Source of the DNA: Capra hircus
Taxonomy: Eukaryota; Chordata; Mammalia; Artiodactyla; Bovidae
Assembly: GCF_001704415.2 (NCBI RefSeq)
Contig: NC_030808.1
Location: forward strand, 83,794,594-83,858,593
DNA length: 64,000 bases
Direction of reading: 5' to 3'
The first letter of the stretch is position 1. Each line of letters begins with the position of its first letter. The position numbers were made by a program, and so were the translations under genes. The notes beneath the pieces were generated by a model. The model searched no databases. It was not told where the DNA came from and saw only the letters and a program-made list of their open reading frames with translations. Positions 42,001-57,000 of the stretch are shown piece after piece.

Positions 42001-45000
42001 CAGAGAGGATTTGGGGATCTAGCTAAAGAGAAGTTGAGTTGGGCTTATTTGGCTTGTGTTAAATAGAACCTATTTATGTCACTCACAATCATTTTCACGT
42101 ATACTTATGTTTGCACTTATAGTTTTATGTTTTTTTCACTTAAAAAGGGCCTGCCAAAATGAGTAAGTTTTAGACTACTCTACTAAACCTGGATCTGCTC
42201 CTGCTCGGAAGAGACAAATGCTCAAAACATTTTCTATCACAATGTTTTGGGTTTTTTTAATCACTTCTTTTAACTTAATTTGCTACCTAATTATTTAATA
42301 ATGCCAACCATATATTTTGAATTAAAGAAGATTATTCATTATTCACTTGTAAAGCCAATCAAGAAATAATAACTGAGAATCTATTCCATACCAAGTACCA
42401 TTCTAAACCTTGGGGAATGAAGCAGTAACAATGTAACATTCCTGACCTCATGGAGCTTGCATAGTAGAAAAGGCAGAAAATAAACTTAAAAATATATACT
42501 TTCAGGTAGAGGCAGGCACCATAAAGAAAAATAAATGTAGAGTAAGGGGTCGGGAAGTAACGGAAAGTCAGAGGGACAGGATTTTACTGGAGTGGTCTAG
42601 AAAGTCTGAGTCAAACCAGTGATAGTTCAGGAGACCTGAAGGAATTAAGAGATTCAGCCACATGAACACATGAGGAAAAAGAATCTAGGCAGAGAAAGAA
42701 CAAGCACAGAGTCCTAATGCAGGAATAAATTAGTCTGAAGGAGCAAGAAAACCAGAGTGACGAAAAGGGAAGGTGGTAGGAAATATAGTCCAAGAGGTAG
42801 TCCAAAATTTTTTTCATTTTTATAAGATCACCTGGGCTGCTGTGCAGAGAATGGATAGTAGGAAGGGAAAGAATGGAAGCAGGAAGAAGGCAGCTACTAT
42901 GGTCCCTGAAAGACTGAAAAGGAATAGTTGGTAATGAAGCCAAAGTAACTTACAGAGACTGAGAGAAGATACTGTGGCAGGCAGGAAGGCTTCATAAAGT
43001 GTACCCAGTGTTTGGGTTCATAAGGGCTGAGGCATGCTCTTGGATTAGCAATAAAATGGGTGCTGTTGACCATAGAGACCATGGTTTGGATGGGAGTGCT
43101 TTGGGGGGAAAGTCCCACAGGAGTACATTCAAGGGAGAAGAGGAGGCCAGGAAGTAGAAATAGTAAAAAATATAACTTCTTCCAATTTTATAACTGGTTT
43201 AACTTAACTATACATTGATCTATAAGACAATTACCTTCTATAGAGTTAATCAGTTGTTCAGTTCTCCAATACAAACTATCTTTATTATTCATTTTAAATA
43301 TTGACCAATTGTTGGATGATACCATAAGAAGCAACATATATTTTTTTGTTCTCTGTATATGAATAATTTCCTATTGATTGGAGTATTATTAGTGCTTTAA
43401 ATATTCTCATGAATAAGAGAATATACAAGGAAATTATGCAATGAACTAGATAATCAAAGACATTTCAATCATGCAAGCTTTCATTAAAATAAATCTATAT
43501 CTACTGTTAGGAATTAAATTGCATATGTGTCTTTAATGACCTGATTGGTAATTACAGTGGTTAAATCATCTGAATTAAAATAAAGATACTGACTTCTCTG
43601 TGGAATACAAATATAAAATAGTATATTTCTATCTTAACACAGAGCTCTTATCATTTGATGATTAGGTTTCAACAGCTGATGACATGTATAGTATGAAAGA
43701 GAAATTAAAATTATAAACAGTAAAAAAAAAAAAGTTTTGTAGTAAAAAATACAAGAAGGTTTTTCTTCCTCAAAATTATAACCTAGGCTGAACCCTGAAA
43801 AATAGACAGTCATAAGAGAAAGAGGCAACAGCATTCTAGAGAGGAGACATAGAAATGGCTTTGAACTCTAGAAATGAATGTTGCATGTTCTGAGAGAGCC
43901 AGCAAGGGCAGTTAACTTACACGGTTAAAGAGAGAGTTTGTGGTAGAAGTAGGCTAGGTGGGATTGGGTAGGGCAAAGTCTTCAGTAAAAAGACTTGGTA
44001 GTAATAATAACAAGTAATACTCTGAAAATCGAGTACTTCTGTATGCTAGCCACTATGCCTAATACCCTACATATATCATTTATTCCTCACAGCAAACCTA
44101 TAAGGTAGTAAGTAAGCTCCTAATTTTGATGGAGGAAACTGAGTCTCAGAGAGGTTAACTAACTCACCCCAAATCACTCAAATGATAACTTCAGGTGCTA
44201 GGATGTGAATCCAATCTGACTGTAACATATGCCTCTTTCCCACTGTATCTACTAGTACTGGTGGCAGGGAGTGGTAGATTAATTTCTAGTGGCATATATC
44301 TGAGTGATAGAACTGGTAGGCTAGAAGAGGAAGGAACTTAATGATATACAATTTGAGTTAAAAAAATGGTAGTTAACTAGCGGTAAAAAAAAAAAAAAAC
44401 ACTTTTACATCAAAGGGCCAACAATTTACCTTTCATTAAGATTTTTTCTTTCATATAAAGCATGTTCAAAATTTAAGTTTTAAAGTCACTAAAAACTAGA
44501 AGCAAATCGAAACTGTAATATTCTTAAATAATTTATGCCATGTAATGGGCTCCAAAATCACTGCAGATGGTGACTACAGCCATGAAATTAAAAGACGCTT
44601 ACTCCTTGGAAGGAAAGTTATGACCAACCTAGACAGCATATTCAAAAGCACAGACATTACTTTGTCAACAAAGGTCCATCTAGTCAAGGCTATGGTTTTT
44701 CCAGTGGTTATGTATGGATGTGAGAGTTGGACTATAAAGAAAGCTGAGCGCTGAAGAATTGATGCTTTTGAACTGTGGTGTTGGAGAAGACTTGAGAGTC
44801 CCTTGGACTGCAAGGAGATCCAACCAGTCCATCCTAAAGGAGATCAGTCCTGGGTGTTCATTGGTAGGACTGAATGTTGAAGCTGAAACTCCAATACTCT
44901 GGCCACCTGACGGGAACAGCTGATTCATTTGAAGAGACCCTGATGCTGGGAAAGATTGAGGGCAGGAGAAGAAGGGGACAACAGAGGATGAGATGGCTGG

Positions 45001-48000
45001 ATGGCACCACCAACTCAATGGACATATGTTTGGGTGGACTCTGGGAGTTGGTGATGGACTGGGAGGCCTGGCGTGCTGTGGTTCATGGGGTCGTAAAGAG
45101 TCGGACATGATTGAGCAACTGAACTGAACTAAATATTATGCAGCTATGAAAAAATATTTTTGAAGCATTTTTAATAATAAGAAAAATCACTGAGGCAATA
45201 TTAAGGGAGAAATGATGATAAGGTTATTGAGAAATAAGAGGATATAAATTCTGAGATTAATGAAAAAATAATAGAAATATGTAAAAATGATAGGAATAAT
45301 TACAGCTGGGTACAAGGAGAACAGGTGGTTTTATTTTTTATTTTTGTATATTTTTCTGATACAGTATTTCAAAATCAGAAGAAAAGTAACTAGCACAAAA
45401 GAGATCTCTTTAACTTCCTTTTAATCCAATGACATCTTCCTTTTTTCTTAACTATTCCCCCTCTTTATTCTGTCCCATTTTCAGCCCAGTGTTTTTGGTG
45501 GAAATGGGCATGTTCATCCATATATTTGATGACTGAACTTCCCTGGTGATTCACTGGTTTGGAATCTGCCTGCCAATGCAGGGACACAGGTTCGATTCCT
45601 AGTCCAAGAAGATCCCACATGCAAAGACGCAACTAAGCTCATGGGCCACAACTGCTAAGACCACACTCTAGAGCCCCTGCTCCGCAACAAGAGAAGCTAC
45701 CACAATGAGAAGCCACCACAATGAGAAGCCTGTGCACTGCAGCTAGAGTAGCCCCTGCTCACTGCAACTAAAGAAAGCCTGTGAGCAGCAACCAAGACCT
45801 AGCACAGGCAAATGAATAAATATATATATATTTGATGGTCCTTGTAATACTGCACAGAAGTGTACCAGGCTAATAATTGTTTCTCAACAGAATTTAGGAT
45901 CATGGCAAAGCATATAGGCTTTGACATTATACAGACTTATACTGTATAATATAGGTTATAATAGTCTATATTATATAATATAGACTATTATATATCAATT
46001 ATATAATATTGAATTATACTTTTGCAATTTATTTACTATGCGACTTGAGGCAAGTTTCTTGAGATTACTTTTCTAATATGAAAAAAGTAACATATATTTT
46101 CCTGATATAGGATTGTTGTTACAATTTAGGAAGTTAATACATGGAATATACCTGGCACAGAGGAAAAAATTTGAATAAAATTACTTGGGGGAAGTGCTGT
46201 AACATTCATGCTACACAAACTAGATTCATACATTTTTCCAAACCTGGCTAAGCATGTCCTCAAAAGTGGCGATAATGGAGAAGGAAATGGCAACCCACTC
46301 CAGTATTCTTGCCTGGAGAATCCCATGGACAGAGGAGCCTGGCGGGCTACAGTCCACGGGGTAGCAAAGAGTTGGACACAACTGAACAACTTCACTTTCT
46401 TTCTTTCTTTCACTTTACATTTATTCCTAGTTACTTTATTTTTTGTTGTTGACACTTTTGTCCATTATTTTTCATTGTTGATACTTTTCTCATTGCATGA
46501 TACTTTTAAAAATTGATACTTTCTAATTGACTGCTGGTGGTATATAAAAATGCAGTGGATTTTTGTGCAAGGATCCATTTACTTTAATAAATTATTTTAA
46601 GTAGTAAAAAAAAAAAGTGGCAATAACATGTATGTTCCTATTCTACATCTTAAAGGGATTTGCATGGTTAAAGCCGAAAATTGAAATCCATTTCCTTTAT
46701 GCTCTTGAATATTGTTATTTCAATGCTCATTTCCTGTATCTCTCACAAGACTCTAAGCTCCATAACCGAGTGTTAGTTTCTCTCATAAATCCAGGCACTA
46801 GTATAGTACATGGGAATGGCTGGTCCTCAATAAATGTTTGTTGCACAGATAAAACGTCGTATTCTCCCAACTGCAAATATATTTTGGAGTTCTTAAGTAC
46901 TGCCAACAGAAAACAGAAACTAAAGGTGACAAGTATTTTCAGTCTATCACAGGACTACAGCTGTCATTTCTTTTCTTCCTAACCTATCTAGTTAAGCCTA
47001 GAGAGAGAGGCCGAGTTCTGCAAAGCATCTCTGAACATGAGCATTCCAGTCAGGACACAGAAGCAACAAACTGTGTGGTACTCCTTTCCAAGTTTACATT
47101 TCAGAAATATGGCCATTCTAAACTGTAACTTGACATCTTCAGGATTGCTGGTGTGCACTTAAGAGCACAGCAGCACTTTTTAAGCATACCAAAAAAAAAA
47201 ACCCCAACCCATCCATTTAAAAGCAAAACCCTAGACATTGTCTCTATTTCTCATTTGCAAAAGCCAAGTAATAGTATTGTTCCAACAGAATTACTGTGAG
47301 GATTAATGGAAATGCAGCACCTAAAGCACTGAGCACAATATTGAGTACTAAATTAACAGTAGCTATTGTTAAAACACAATCCTGAAGTGAACAGCATGCA
47401 GTGGCATGAATATATCCCCTTATATGAATTAATTTTTGAACCCGCAAAACTACTTAGGTAACTTGAGATTCACATTAAAATTACACTGCACTGCCTTTCT
47501 GTTTTAATTTTCATTTGTATGAAATTTGATTAAAAATAAGTTAAAACCTTTTAACAATTGCATTTTAATTTAATATATACAACTTTATAACTTAAATGTA
47601 ATTTTACTTTATTTTTTATGACAGAAAGTTATCAAAAGCCAAACTACATTAATTATTAATAACATTCTATAAAAAACTGTATATTTTACCTGGCCATTTC
47701 CAAGCAGAGATGTATCTTTCCCTATGAGAAAATAGGATCCAAAAAAGAAAATAAAGGCATGACTGAAACCCAAGATGGTCCAATAAAGAAATGTTTTCAT
47801 GCTTAATTGACGGTTTTTACTTATGTCTCTGCAAATTTAAAAAAAAGAGGAAAAAAAAAATCAGGATTTATTATTTACCTACTAAATAATTATTACAATT
47901 TGATAATTAAAAAACAAGATGGCTTTTTAATTTCAAATTGCTTACAAATTTTAGCAGAAAGAACAACACCTAATTTACAAACCACTGCTTGTAAATCATA

Positions 48001-51000
48001 CAGCTGTGTAATAGCTTACAATTCTCATAACATATTCAAATACAATTTTTCATTTGATAAGGAAATATGATATGGGCATAATTCTTCAGTTTAATTGTGT
48101 AAAGTTGCTATTTCTTTGTTATTTACTTTTTTGTGGCCATAATGTGTGCATTATGGGATCTTAGTTTCCTGACCAGGAATTGAACCTGGCCCCCTAGTAG
48201 TGAAAGCCTAGAATCCTGACCACTGGACTGCCTGGGAATTCCCTCTGTCAAATTCTGTTACATTCTGTTATAACTCAGCCATGATTATTTCTTTATGGTG
48301 GAGTCACGTGAGCTAGGTTCAGCACTAAGGTTCCTGAGTTCACATCTATCAACAGCTATTATGAGAAGAAAAGTCTATGCCAATCTTGGGTCAGGGCTTC
48401 GGTAGCTCAGCTGCTAAAGAATCTGCCTGCAATGACGGAGACCCTGGTTCAATTCACAGCCCAGGAAGATCTGCTGGAGAAGGGATAGGCTACCGACTCC
48501 AGTATTCCTGGGCTTTCCTGGTGGCTCAGATGATAAAGAATCCTCCTGCTATGCAGGAGACCTGGGTTCAATCCCTGGGTTGGGAAGATACACTGGAGCG
48601 GGGCATGGCAACCCACTCTAGTATTCTGGCCTGGAGAATCCCCATGGACAGAGGAGCCTGGTGGGCTATATAGTCCATGGGGTTGCAAAGAGTCAGACAC
48701 AACTAAACAATTAAGCACAATCCTGGGCCAAGCCCAGACCTAGACATCCTGGGAAATCAAGCTAAGTTACTGCCATTTCTGGATAACTGAATATCTCTGT
48801 AAGTGTAAAGGTCAAGTTAATGTGGGAATCATAAGTTAGTCCTGAGTTAAGTCCATATATCTATGATTACTTGGTTCTGAGAAAGGAAAAACCCAGGGGG
48901 CCTGGGATGGGATTTAATGGCCTCAATTCTGCATTTTGCATCAATTACTACCCATAAATTTGGCAGGTCTAGAACACGAACTATTTTTTAGGAACTCTAG
49001 AGACAACTAAGTAATGAATAACTTGTGTGTGTGCCCATGAAACAGAGTATTGTTGGTTTAAAACAGTAAGTGCCAATTACCCAACTGCTCAGTGCATTCC
49101 GAGGACGACACTATTCATTCCTAAAAACATTGGAAAAATCATTCAAATATTCTCTTCAATGTTGAACACCTATAAATCATATGAAAACTTAAGTATTTCC
49201 CTTAGTAAGACATTAATCACCAAGAAATTGCCTGATATACTTGCTTATTTTTAAGATATTTTTAAAAATGGGTAACTATTGAAATACAACGTACTACTTG
49301 TTGCAAGAGGTGGTATGGACATTTAATATTGGAAAACACTTACCGATAGAGGGTGGGCTTGTTCTGTAATACATGAGGGTCTATATGTTGTTCCAACAGA
49401 CTATATATCAGAATAGGCAGGGATGTAAAACAAATATTGTATAAAGTCAGGTACACGCTGTCATATAGTGTCTAGAAAGAGAAATTTGTAGGAATTTGTA
49501 GACTCTAGATTACTATTATTCATATAATTACAAAGAAGCACCATAAAAATTACATATTTTCAGTTTACTCTGAATCCATTTTCATAAGTCTAATTTGTTT
49601 CTTATATAGCCATAATGTTTCTACATTTATATTCTTTGTGGAAATTGGAATATTTTGTTATGTCACATGATTCTGCTATTACAGTCAGATGGCTCTATAT
49701 TTCAAGATATTCTAATTTGATCACTGTGATGCAATTTTACACAATTCTCTTACATGTGTCCTAGGCTTGTTATTATTTCTTTGATGTACTACACATATAG
49801 TTTTGCTTTCATAGCTTTGTCTTCCCACCTAAGTCCTACACTTTCTTTAATCCATGATCCATGAAACTTAAAAACCCTGGCTTAAATTCCTGATGATAGC
49901 TGCTTCTTCTAAACAGTTATATGTGCTACTGTTGGTACTAAGTGCTTAGCACTTTGCCTATTCTTCACATATAGCTTTTATTAACATTGACACTGTCGCT
50001 CAGATTATACTATAAATTCCCTGAAAACCTAATCAAAATAGGTTAAGTCTTGTCACATGCTCTCACAGCATTCTCTATTTCATCCAAGTAGAACATTTTT
50101 ACTAGCAATCAGTGTCCAAGCAGGTGTCTCAGATTTAGAGTTTCAGGTTGTAAACAAAGGAGAAAACTGTGATTAAGGGTAGGAAAAAACTCATTAAAAA
50201 AACCCCCAAAAACCTAAGATAATTAAAACTTTCAATAAATCAGAACAAATGTCTTGATCAATTAGAGATGCTGAGTATGGTATGTGAGAAGGGTGCTCAA
50301 GTAGTCAGAAGCATGGTTTAGTTATTAACTTAACTATGTAATCTTGGGCTACTTAGTTAATCTTTATGGACTTCAGTTTCCTTCTCTACGTGACATGTGT
50401 ACAAAGAAAAGATCCATCAAGTGTTCATTATAGTTACTGTTAACCTATTACAAAGTTTTCCCTCTGAGCATATAGCCATGTAGCTTCAGAACCCTTTTCA
50501 ATATAGCACTCCTGGAACCTCCATTTATTTACCTTCTGAGATGAAACCTGTATGTCACCCCTGGACTCAATCACTATGTTTCTTCCAAATCTAAAAAAAA
50601 TTCTATGAGTCAAAAAATAATGATGTAATCTTCCAACAATTACGGGGCCTGGCTTGATATGAATTTTATAGAAGTACTATACATAAGTTGAGGCTTCCCT
50701 GGTGGCTCAGAGGTTAAAGTGTCTGCTTGTAATACAGGAGACCTGGGTTTGATCCCTGGGTTGGGAAGATCCCCTGGAGAAGGAAATGGCAACCCACTCC
50801 AGTATTCTTGTCTGGAGAATCCCATGGACGGAGGAGCCTGGTGGGCTACAGTCCACGAGGTTGCAAAGAGCTGGACACAACTGAGAGACTTCACTTCACT
50901 TCATACATAAGTTGAAAATAGCAAAGTCCTCTCATAAGCTACGAGGAGTAATAATATCTATTTTTTTAAAAAAGCATCCACAGTTAAAATATTTTTTGGT

Positions 51001-54000
51001 ATTCACACTCACTTCAAACTGAAAATCAGAAAAAATAAATATTGACGCTAAGCTAATTAAATATACTATAAGAAAAGTTATGTCTAGCTAGTTATCTGTA
51101 CAACTAGGAAAAACAGAAAAAGTCCCTCCAAGAATTTAACAAAACCTGAACACACATACTTTACTCTTTATCTAAAAGGATAAAACAAAGATTCTATTTA
51201 CTTACTTGTTGAGAAAACAAACAGTAGAACTGATATAAAAATTGGGGTGTGATAAAGCACACATTCTGAAAAACAAGATTAAATGGAAATAACTGAAATA
51301 TTTAAGTCTAAATGAGAGATGATTTCTAAAAATGACTTTTATTAAACAGTCCAGAAAATAATCTCAGTTGATATGGTAAGTAGATCTGCCCATCAGAACT
51401 TGTCCATACAAAATAGGAAAATAAGAATCCCATTTTATTAAAAAATGCCTAAAAGTAGTCTATGAAACACTGCAAATGTCAGAATGAAGTTACCTTTGAC
51501 TCTTATCATTGCCAAACAATATGACAATTTTGAATTTATAACTATTATTCAATACTTTTCATACACAACAATTAGGAAGGTTTACTTAAAGGGCTAAAAT
51601 TACTTTAAAATGCAAAAATATTTAAAATACAATAAATGGAGTGATCAAAATCTCTTTCCATTACAAAAGCCTTAGGTCACAGCAAAAGTTGTTATAATAA
51701 GCTAAGAAAAAACCGCCAACATCGTCTATTAGCATCATGCAATCTCCCTGTGTTCTTTCACTGGGCTGCAGCCACCAACTACATAAATACATGCAACACA
51801 GAACACTCTGATGTATCAATGTCTTGGTATTCAGAGGAGCTTAACATTGGTTCCAAATAATCCTATCTTTGCCCAAAGGGTCAAGAGAGAGAACAATATT
51901 TCAACCTAATTGGCTTCCTTGTAATTCTCTGTACTTTATTTTAAGCATCTAAAATCGCTATACTGAGTAGTTTATACTACTAGACTACCGGTCATTCATG
52001 GCCCAAAAAAGATTTAAGAACTTCTGCTTAAAATCATAATAGTGGAGATAAAATTAAAATTTACTACTGGTTCAGGACAAAATAACAATAAATCAAACCA
52101 ATCATGTTCTAATTTGCATAGAATAAAATAAGTGAGAATTTTGATGTGTCCTGACAAATTCATACATCCATGTAACCGCCACCACAATCAAGTTAAAGAA
52201 CTTTTCTGTCAAGCAAAGTTCTATCATATACGTTTCTAGTCAATTCTATCACTCACACTCTTGGCCTCAGGCAACTACTGATTTGCTTTCAAATCAGTGT
52301 ATTTCTATAATGTGTGAGTACACATTAGATTTAAGATAAAATAATAAAAGTATATTCCATAGACTATTATTTTGACATATAGAAAAAAATTTCAGACTAA
52401 TTTGTATGGTAATATTAATAACATTCCTTAAACTGAAATCTCAAATACTATTAGCAATTAACTCTAAAATATCTCAATTAAACTCACCTTATAAAAAAAA
52501 TACTGTACAAGAGTAGCTATTCTAATGTAATAAAAATGACCATGAACAAAAAGCAATTTGGAGAGAAATTTAAATCTAGCTATTGCATAGTCACTGTTCC
52601 TTGCAGCTTGTCTTCCTTCTTTACCCATGATTCCTGTAATACAGGGGACCAAAAGGTTAGTTCACTGATAATTGGTAAATGTAAATTTTAACATATGCCT
52701 GCAAATACCTTAATTATCTGTAGCAGCTGAACCTGGATTTAGGATCACTATATCCTAAATTATAGTAGACAGTAGATTCCCAAAAGGTTGCTCTATTTAT
52801 ATCAAATATGTAATTAATATGAAGCTATAACATATACTAGGCATATAATGTCAATCTTCAAAGAACTAGAATAAAATTGATATAAAATATTAAAAGTTCA
52901 GGATCTAAGAACATTTTTTTATTTTAATGAAGAGAATGCCATAAAACAGCTCTCACGTCTCTATTTCCAAGGAACATAAAAAATATGCTGGATCAAGTAA
53001 AAATAACCATGTTTAACAGTTTTAAAACTCTCAAGCAAAACTCAGTGTGCTTTTTAAAAGAAAAATTTACAATATTACTTAAAATCAGTACATAATTTTA
53101 TCTCACAAATATGACCACTTTTTTTGAGGTTACTATATTTCATTAGGTTTCAAAAGTTATTGCCAAGTTTGTTGATTCAATGTGAAACCAGCATTGAAAA
53201 AATTATTTTTTCAAAATTAAAAATTTCTATTTTTGTCATAAAAGGATCAAAGTGTTCCAAAATGTAAAGACAATCATCTATATTCACAGCTCCTAGAGAA
53301 AACCACTATTTCTGGTCTATATACTCTTAGAAGTTTTCCTTATGCATATTTCATATATGTTTACTTAACATATATACAAACAAGTACATAAAGATAGGAT
53401 TATTTGTTTTGTAATCTGCTTTCATCACTTTCTACATTATGCACACTGTTTACTTACTATATATGGACATATGTGCTTGCTAACATAGTCATTTATTTTC
53501 TTAAAAGGAATTCCTGGATGCCTAGTCACTAGGTCAAAGGGCACACATTTAATTTTATTTGCTATGCACAGGCTTTCACTAGTTGCAGCAAGGGGGAGTT
53601 ACTGTTTGCTGTGGTGCACGGGCTTCTCATTACAATGGCTTCTCTCGCTGCACAGCACAGGATCTAGGAGCATGGGCTTCAGTAGCTGGAGCATGCGGGC
53701 TCAATTAGTTGTGGCTCTCGGGCCCTAGAGCATGAGGGTTTCACTAGTCGTGGCACGAGAGCTGAGCAGTTTTGGCACACAGGCTTGGTTGTTCTGTATC
53801 ATGTGGAATCTTCCTGGACTACGGACTGAAATCACATCCCCTGCATTGGCAGGCAAGATCCCTATCCACTGTACCACCAGGGAAGTCCAAAGGGCGCACA
53901 TTTAAAATTGTTATATATAATAATGCACGGTGTATGAATTGCATGCCCACTAACATCGTTTAAGGGCATTTGTTAATCTACATGCGTGTGTGCTCAGTTG

Positions 54001-57000
54001 TGTCCAAGTCTTTGCGACCCCATGGACTGTAGTCCACCAGGCTCCTCTGTCCATGGAGTTTTCCAGGTAAGAAAACTGGAGTGGGTTGCCATTTCCTACT
54101 CCAGGTATCTTCCTGTCCAGGGACTGAACCCCCATCCCTTGCATCTCCTGCATTGGCAGGAGAGTTCTTTAACCACAGTGCCACCTAACAAGTCTATACC
54201 CTTGTCCATGTCAGGGTTTTTTTGCCACTCTGACAGGCAATTTTAACTTACTTTTTGATTATTAGGGAGCTTTCTACTAGAGTGTTTTTCTTATTCTCCT
54301 TAATTTAAGACCTCACATAACAGGAATACTATCATCTATTTTACAAATATTCTTTACTAGTTTGTCTTTAAAATTTTTTTATGTAAGTATTTACTTCTGT
54401 CACACATGTTGATCTTTTTCCTTTTCAGGTCCTTGCTTTCTTTGGTTTTGTATTTAAAAGATCCTTCCATACCACAAATAACAGGATTAGTCACCAAAGT
54501 CTTTTACCTTTTATGGCCTTCAAAAATTATTTAAATCCTAATCCATCTGGAATTTGTTTTGCTATAAGCAATGGGAAGGGACTCAACTTTTTCCCCCCAA
54601 ATAACTAGTTATATCAGTGTTTTATTAGATCAAATAATTTGTTTCCTTACTTAATTTGAAACATCTCCTTTGTTACATACTAAATTTCCAGGTGTTCCGA
54701 ATTGATTCTGTTCACTGGTCTGGCTGTTAGCATATTATTGATAAAATCAAACTGTTACAAGTATTGTAGCTTTATATACTCTAACATATGATACAGTAAG
54801 TTATCAAATTATCATGAAGATTTCTGGGAAACAACAGTATAAACAATATAAAGAGAGTGAAGTTTTCAAAATGAAGAGTTAATTATCCCAAAGAGGAAGG
54901 AGCTGATTTGAGGGCTACACTAGAAATATGGGACCTGATCAGTACTCATCACACAGGCAACTCCAGAGCAAGGACTATCTTCTATTATAACTCTAAAATT
55001 TTATCCTTCAACAAAAACCCATACTCCTCTCTTTTGCTTCCTCAATAAAATTATTGAGGAAGATAGGTCAAAATATGGTTTAAGTGGGAAATGACTGGTA
55101 ATATATATACAATAAAATGATTTTAGTATTCTGAATTTAATAAAAATTTTAGGCAAAATAGAAAAAAATTAGCATAAAGGTTATTAAATTAGAAAGTTAC
55201 TTGAAATTTTATAGTTTGGTATAATTTCCTGTCTCTACAATTATCTTTAAAATACATTCCAAAATCTTTAGACTAATGGATAAATAATAATATTCTAAAA
55301 TAATAATTATATATATCATGAACTTAGAATTTAAAAATGATAAAGATACTGTGTAAAAGTATTTAAAAAGGTACAAAATTGCATGTAAAACTAAACTAAC
55401 TTTACTGGGAAGAAGAACTGTCGAAGATAAAATTCACTAGTGGTATTTATTTCCTTGAAAATTTGCAATTAAAACATCCTGAGGCTTCCCTGGTGGTCCA
55501 AGTGGCTAAGACGCCACATTCCCAAAACAAAGGGCCTGGGTTCAGTCCCTGGTCAGGTAACTAGATCCCCCATGCTACAACTATGACCCAGGGCAGCCAA
55601 ATGAATATTTTTTAAAAATCCTAAATATTGGGCTTAATAATGACAGGTTTCTGACAGAAATATGATGAGATATATTACACCACTGTATTTAGTTTTCATT
55701 CGTATATGTGACATTGTACTTTATTCTATAAAGGAAGATTCATCATCAAATAATTATAACAACTTTACAAGTTCAAAGAAAAAATATCAATCACCTATGC
55801 CAACATGTGCTTCTTGTATCATGCTTACATCGTTAGCACCATCGCCAATAGCCAATGTTATTGGCTTCTCAGGTGAGATTTTTATCAGTCTTATTACCTA
55901 AAAGACATACAACTCATTAATTATAATAAAATTTCAATTTTCTTGTATTTATATAAAATTACTTATCTGAAATGATCTGTTGTAAGAATAGTAATAAAAA
56001 AATTAGTTTTATATTGGACAGTAATATGCACTGGGGTTCATTGTTTGAGGGATGTCTCCATTAAGACGTTACGAATGTCTTTCAGAAATGACAACAAAAC
56101 AGACTGCGGTCTTTGGATTGTATGATGGGATGTAAGAATCTGTTAAACACAGCTTGAATTTATAAAAAGCATAATAATTGTGTAAAAAAATTAACTACAA
56201 TTAATTGAACTTTGTCAGGCAATTTTTTTCTTCACGAAATTATTTTCATTTGATACAGAGGAAAGATAATTATTTTCTCTTGTAATAAAGTTTCTTAAAA
56301 ATTTAAACAGCCATCAAAATAAAATTCAATGAAATCTAAAGGATGGTTTCTTTGGAACACTTGAATGTACTTTTCTTTTTTTTTTTAATCAAGAGAAACC
56401 AGATTTATTGTGACTTTGAGGCTAAAATTTCAAGAATCCGTATAGGCAAAATACAGTAAAGCAAAAATGATGGCAAACATGTAAGTGACATGAAGATTTA
56501 GAGAACATGTGACTGGAAACAGAACATTTTTTTTGACCACAGAAGTTAAATAAGCTATTTAAGATTTACTAGAGAAACACTATAAATTGTTACTCAGGAA
56601 GATACAATTCTATAACAACATCATGATTTATTAAAGCACAGCATTCTGGACAACAAAGGGCCTTAACAGTTGTCTATTCTCAGCCAAACTTCTAAGTTAG
56701 TTTCTCTTAATAAAAAACATGTTATACTTTAAATTAGTAATTTAACTGATGAGGAAGTTACCATAATACCTATTTTAACATTGAACAAATCTAACCACCT
56801 ATTGGACATTAATGTAAAATCCTGACAGAATTTGATTTAAAACTTCTCAAAATAAACAGAATGTACTTTTCTAAAGAATTTAGGCATTAGATCTGTTTGG
56901 TCTCCAGTTTAATGTCCACAGACTGGGGTATATGGGTTATAATAATAAAATAGGCACTGTAATAAAACCCCATGAAGCCAAAAAAAAAACCTGGATGTAC

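Larger units (their letters stand above)
37699..47689 (-). other. ATP11B: ATP11B intron (10 kb), repeat-rich
   Basis: It contains two BovB copies, one L1 with nested SINEs, an L2, a MIR and three further SINEs, listed separately. MIR-like or L2-like remnants are also likely at 46030-46160, 46738-46850 and 47240-47350. A plus-strand frame at 41642-41836 is not recognised. Poly(A) runs occur near 43722 and 44384. Confidence 0.75.
47829..49343 (-). other. ATP11B: ATP11B intron with two SINE blocks
   Basis: Apart from the SINEs at 48128 and 48392, the intron shows no recognisable feature. Confidence 0.75.
53260..54800 (-). repeat. Old L1 fragments, antisense
   Basis: The plus strand shows the complement of L1 segments at about 53270-53530 and again at about 54260-54780 (gattctgttcactggtctgg and neighbours). 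Two SINEs separate them. The copies are strongly diverged and the bounds approximate. Confidence 0.5.
52634..55794 (-). other. ATP11B: ATP11B intron with antisense L1 and three SINEs
   Basis: The repeats are listed separately. The remaining sequence, 52634-53250 and 54830-55480, is AT-rich and unrecognised. Confidence 0.7.
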
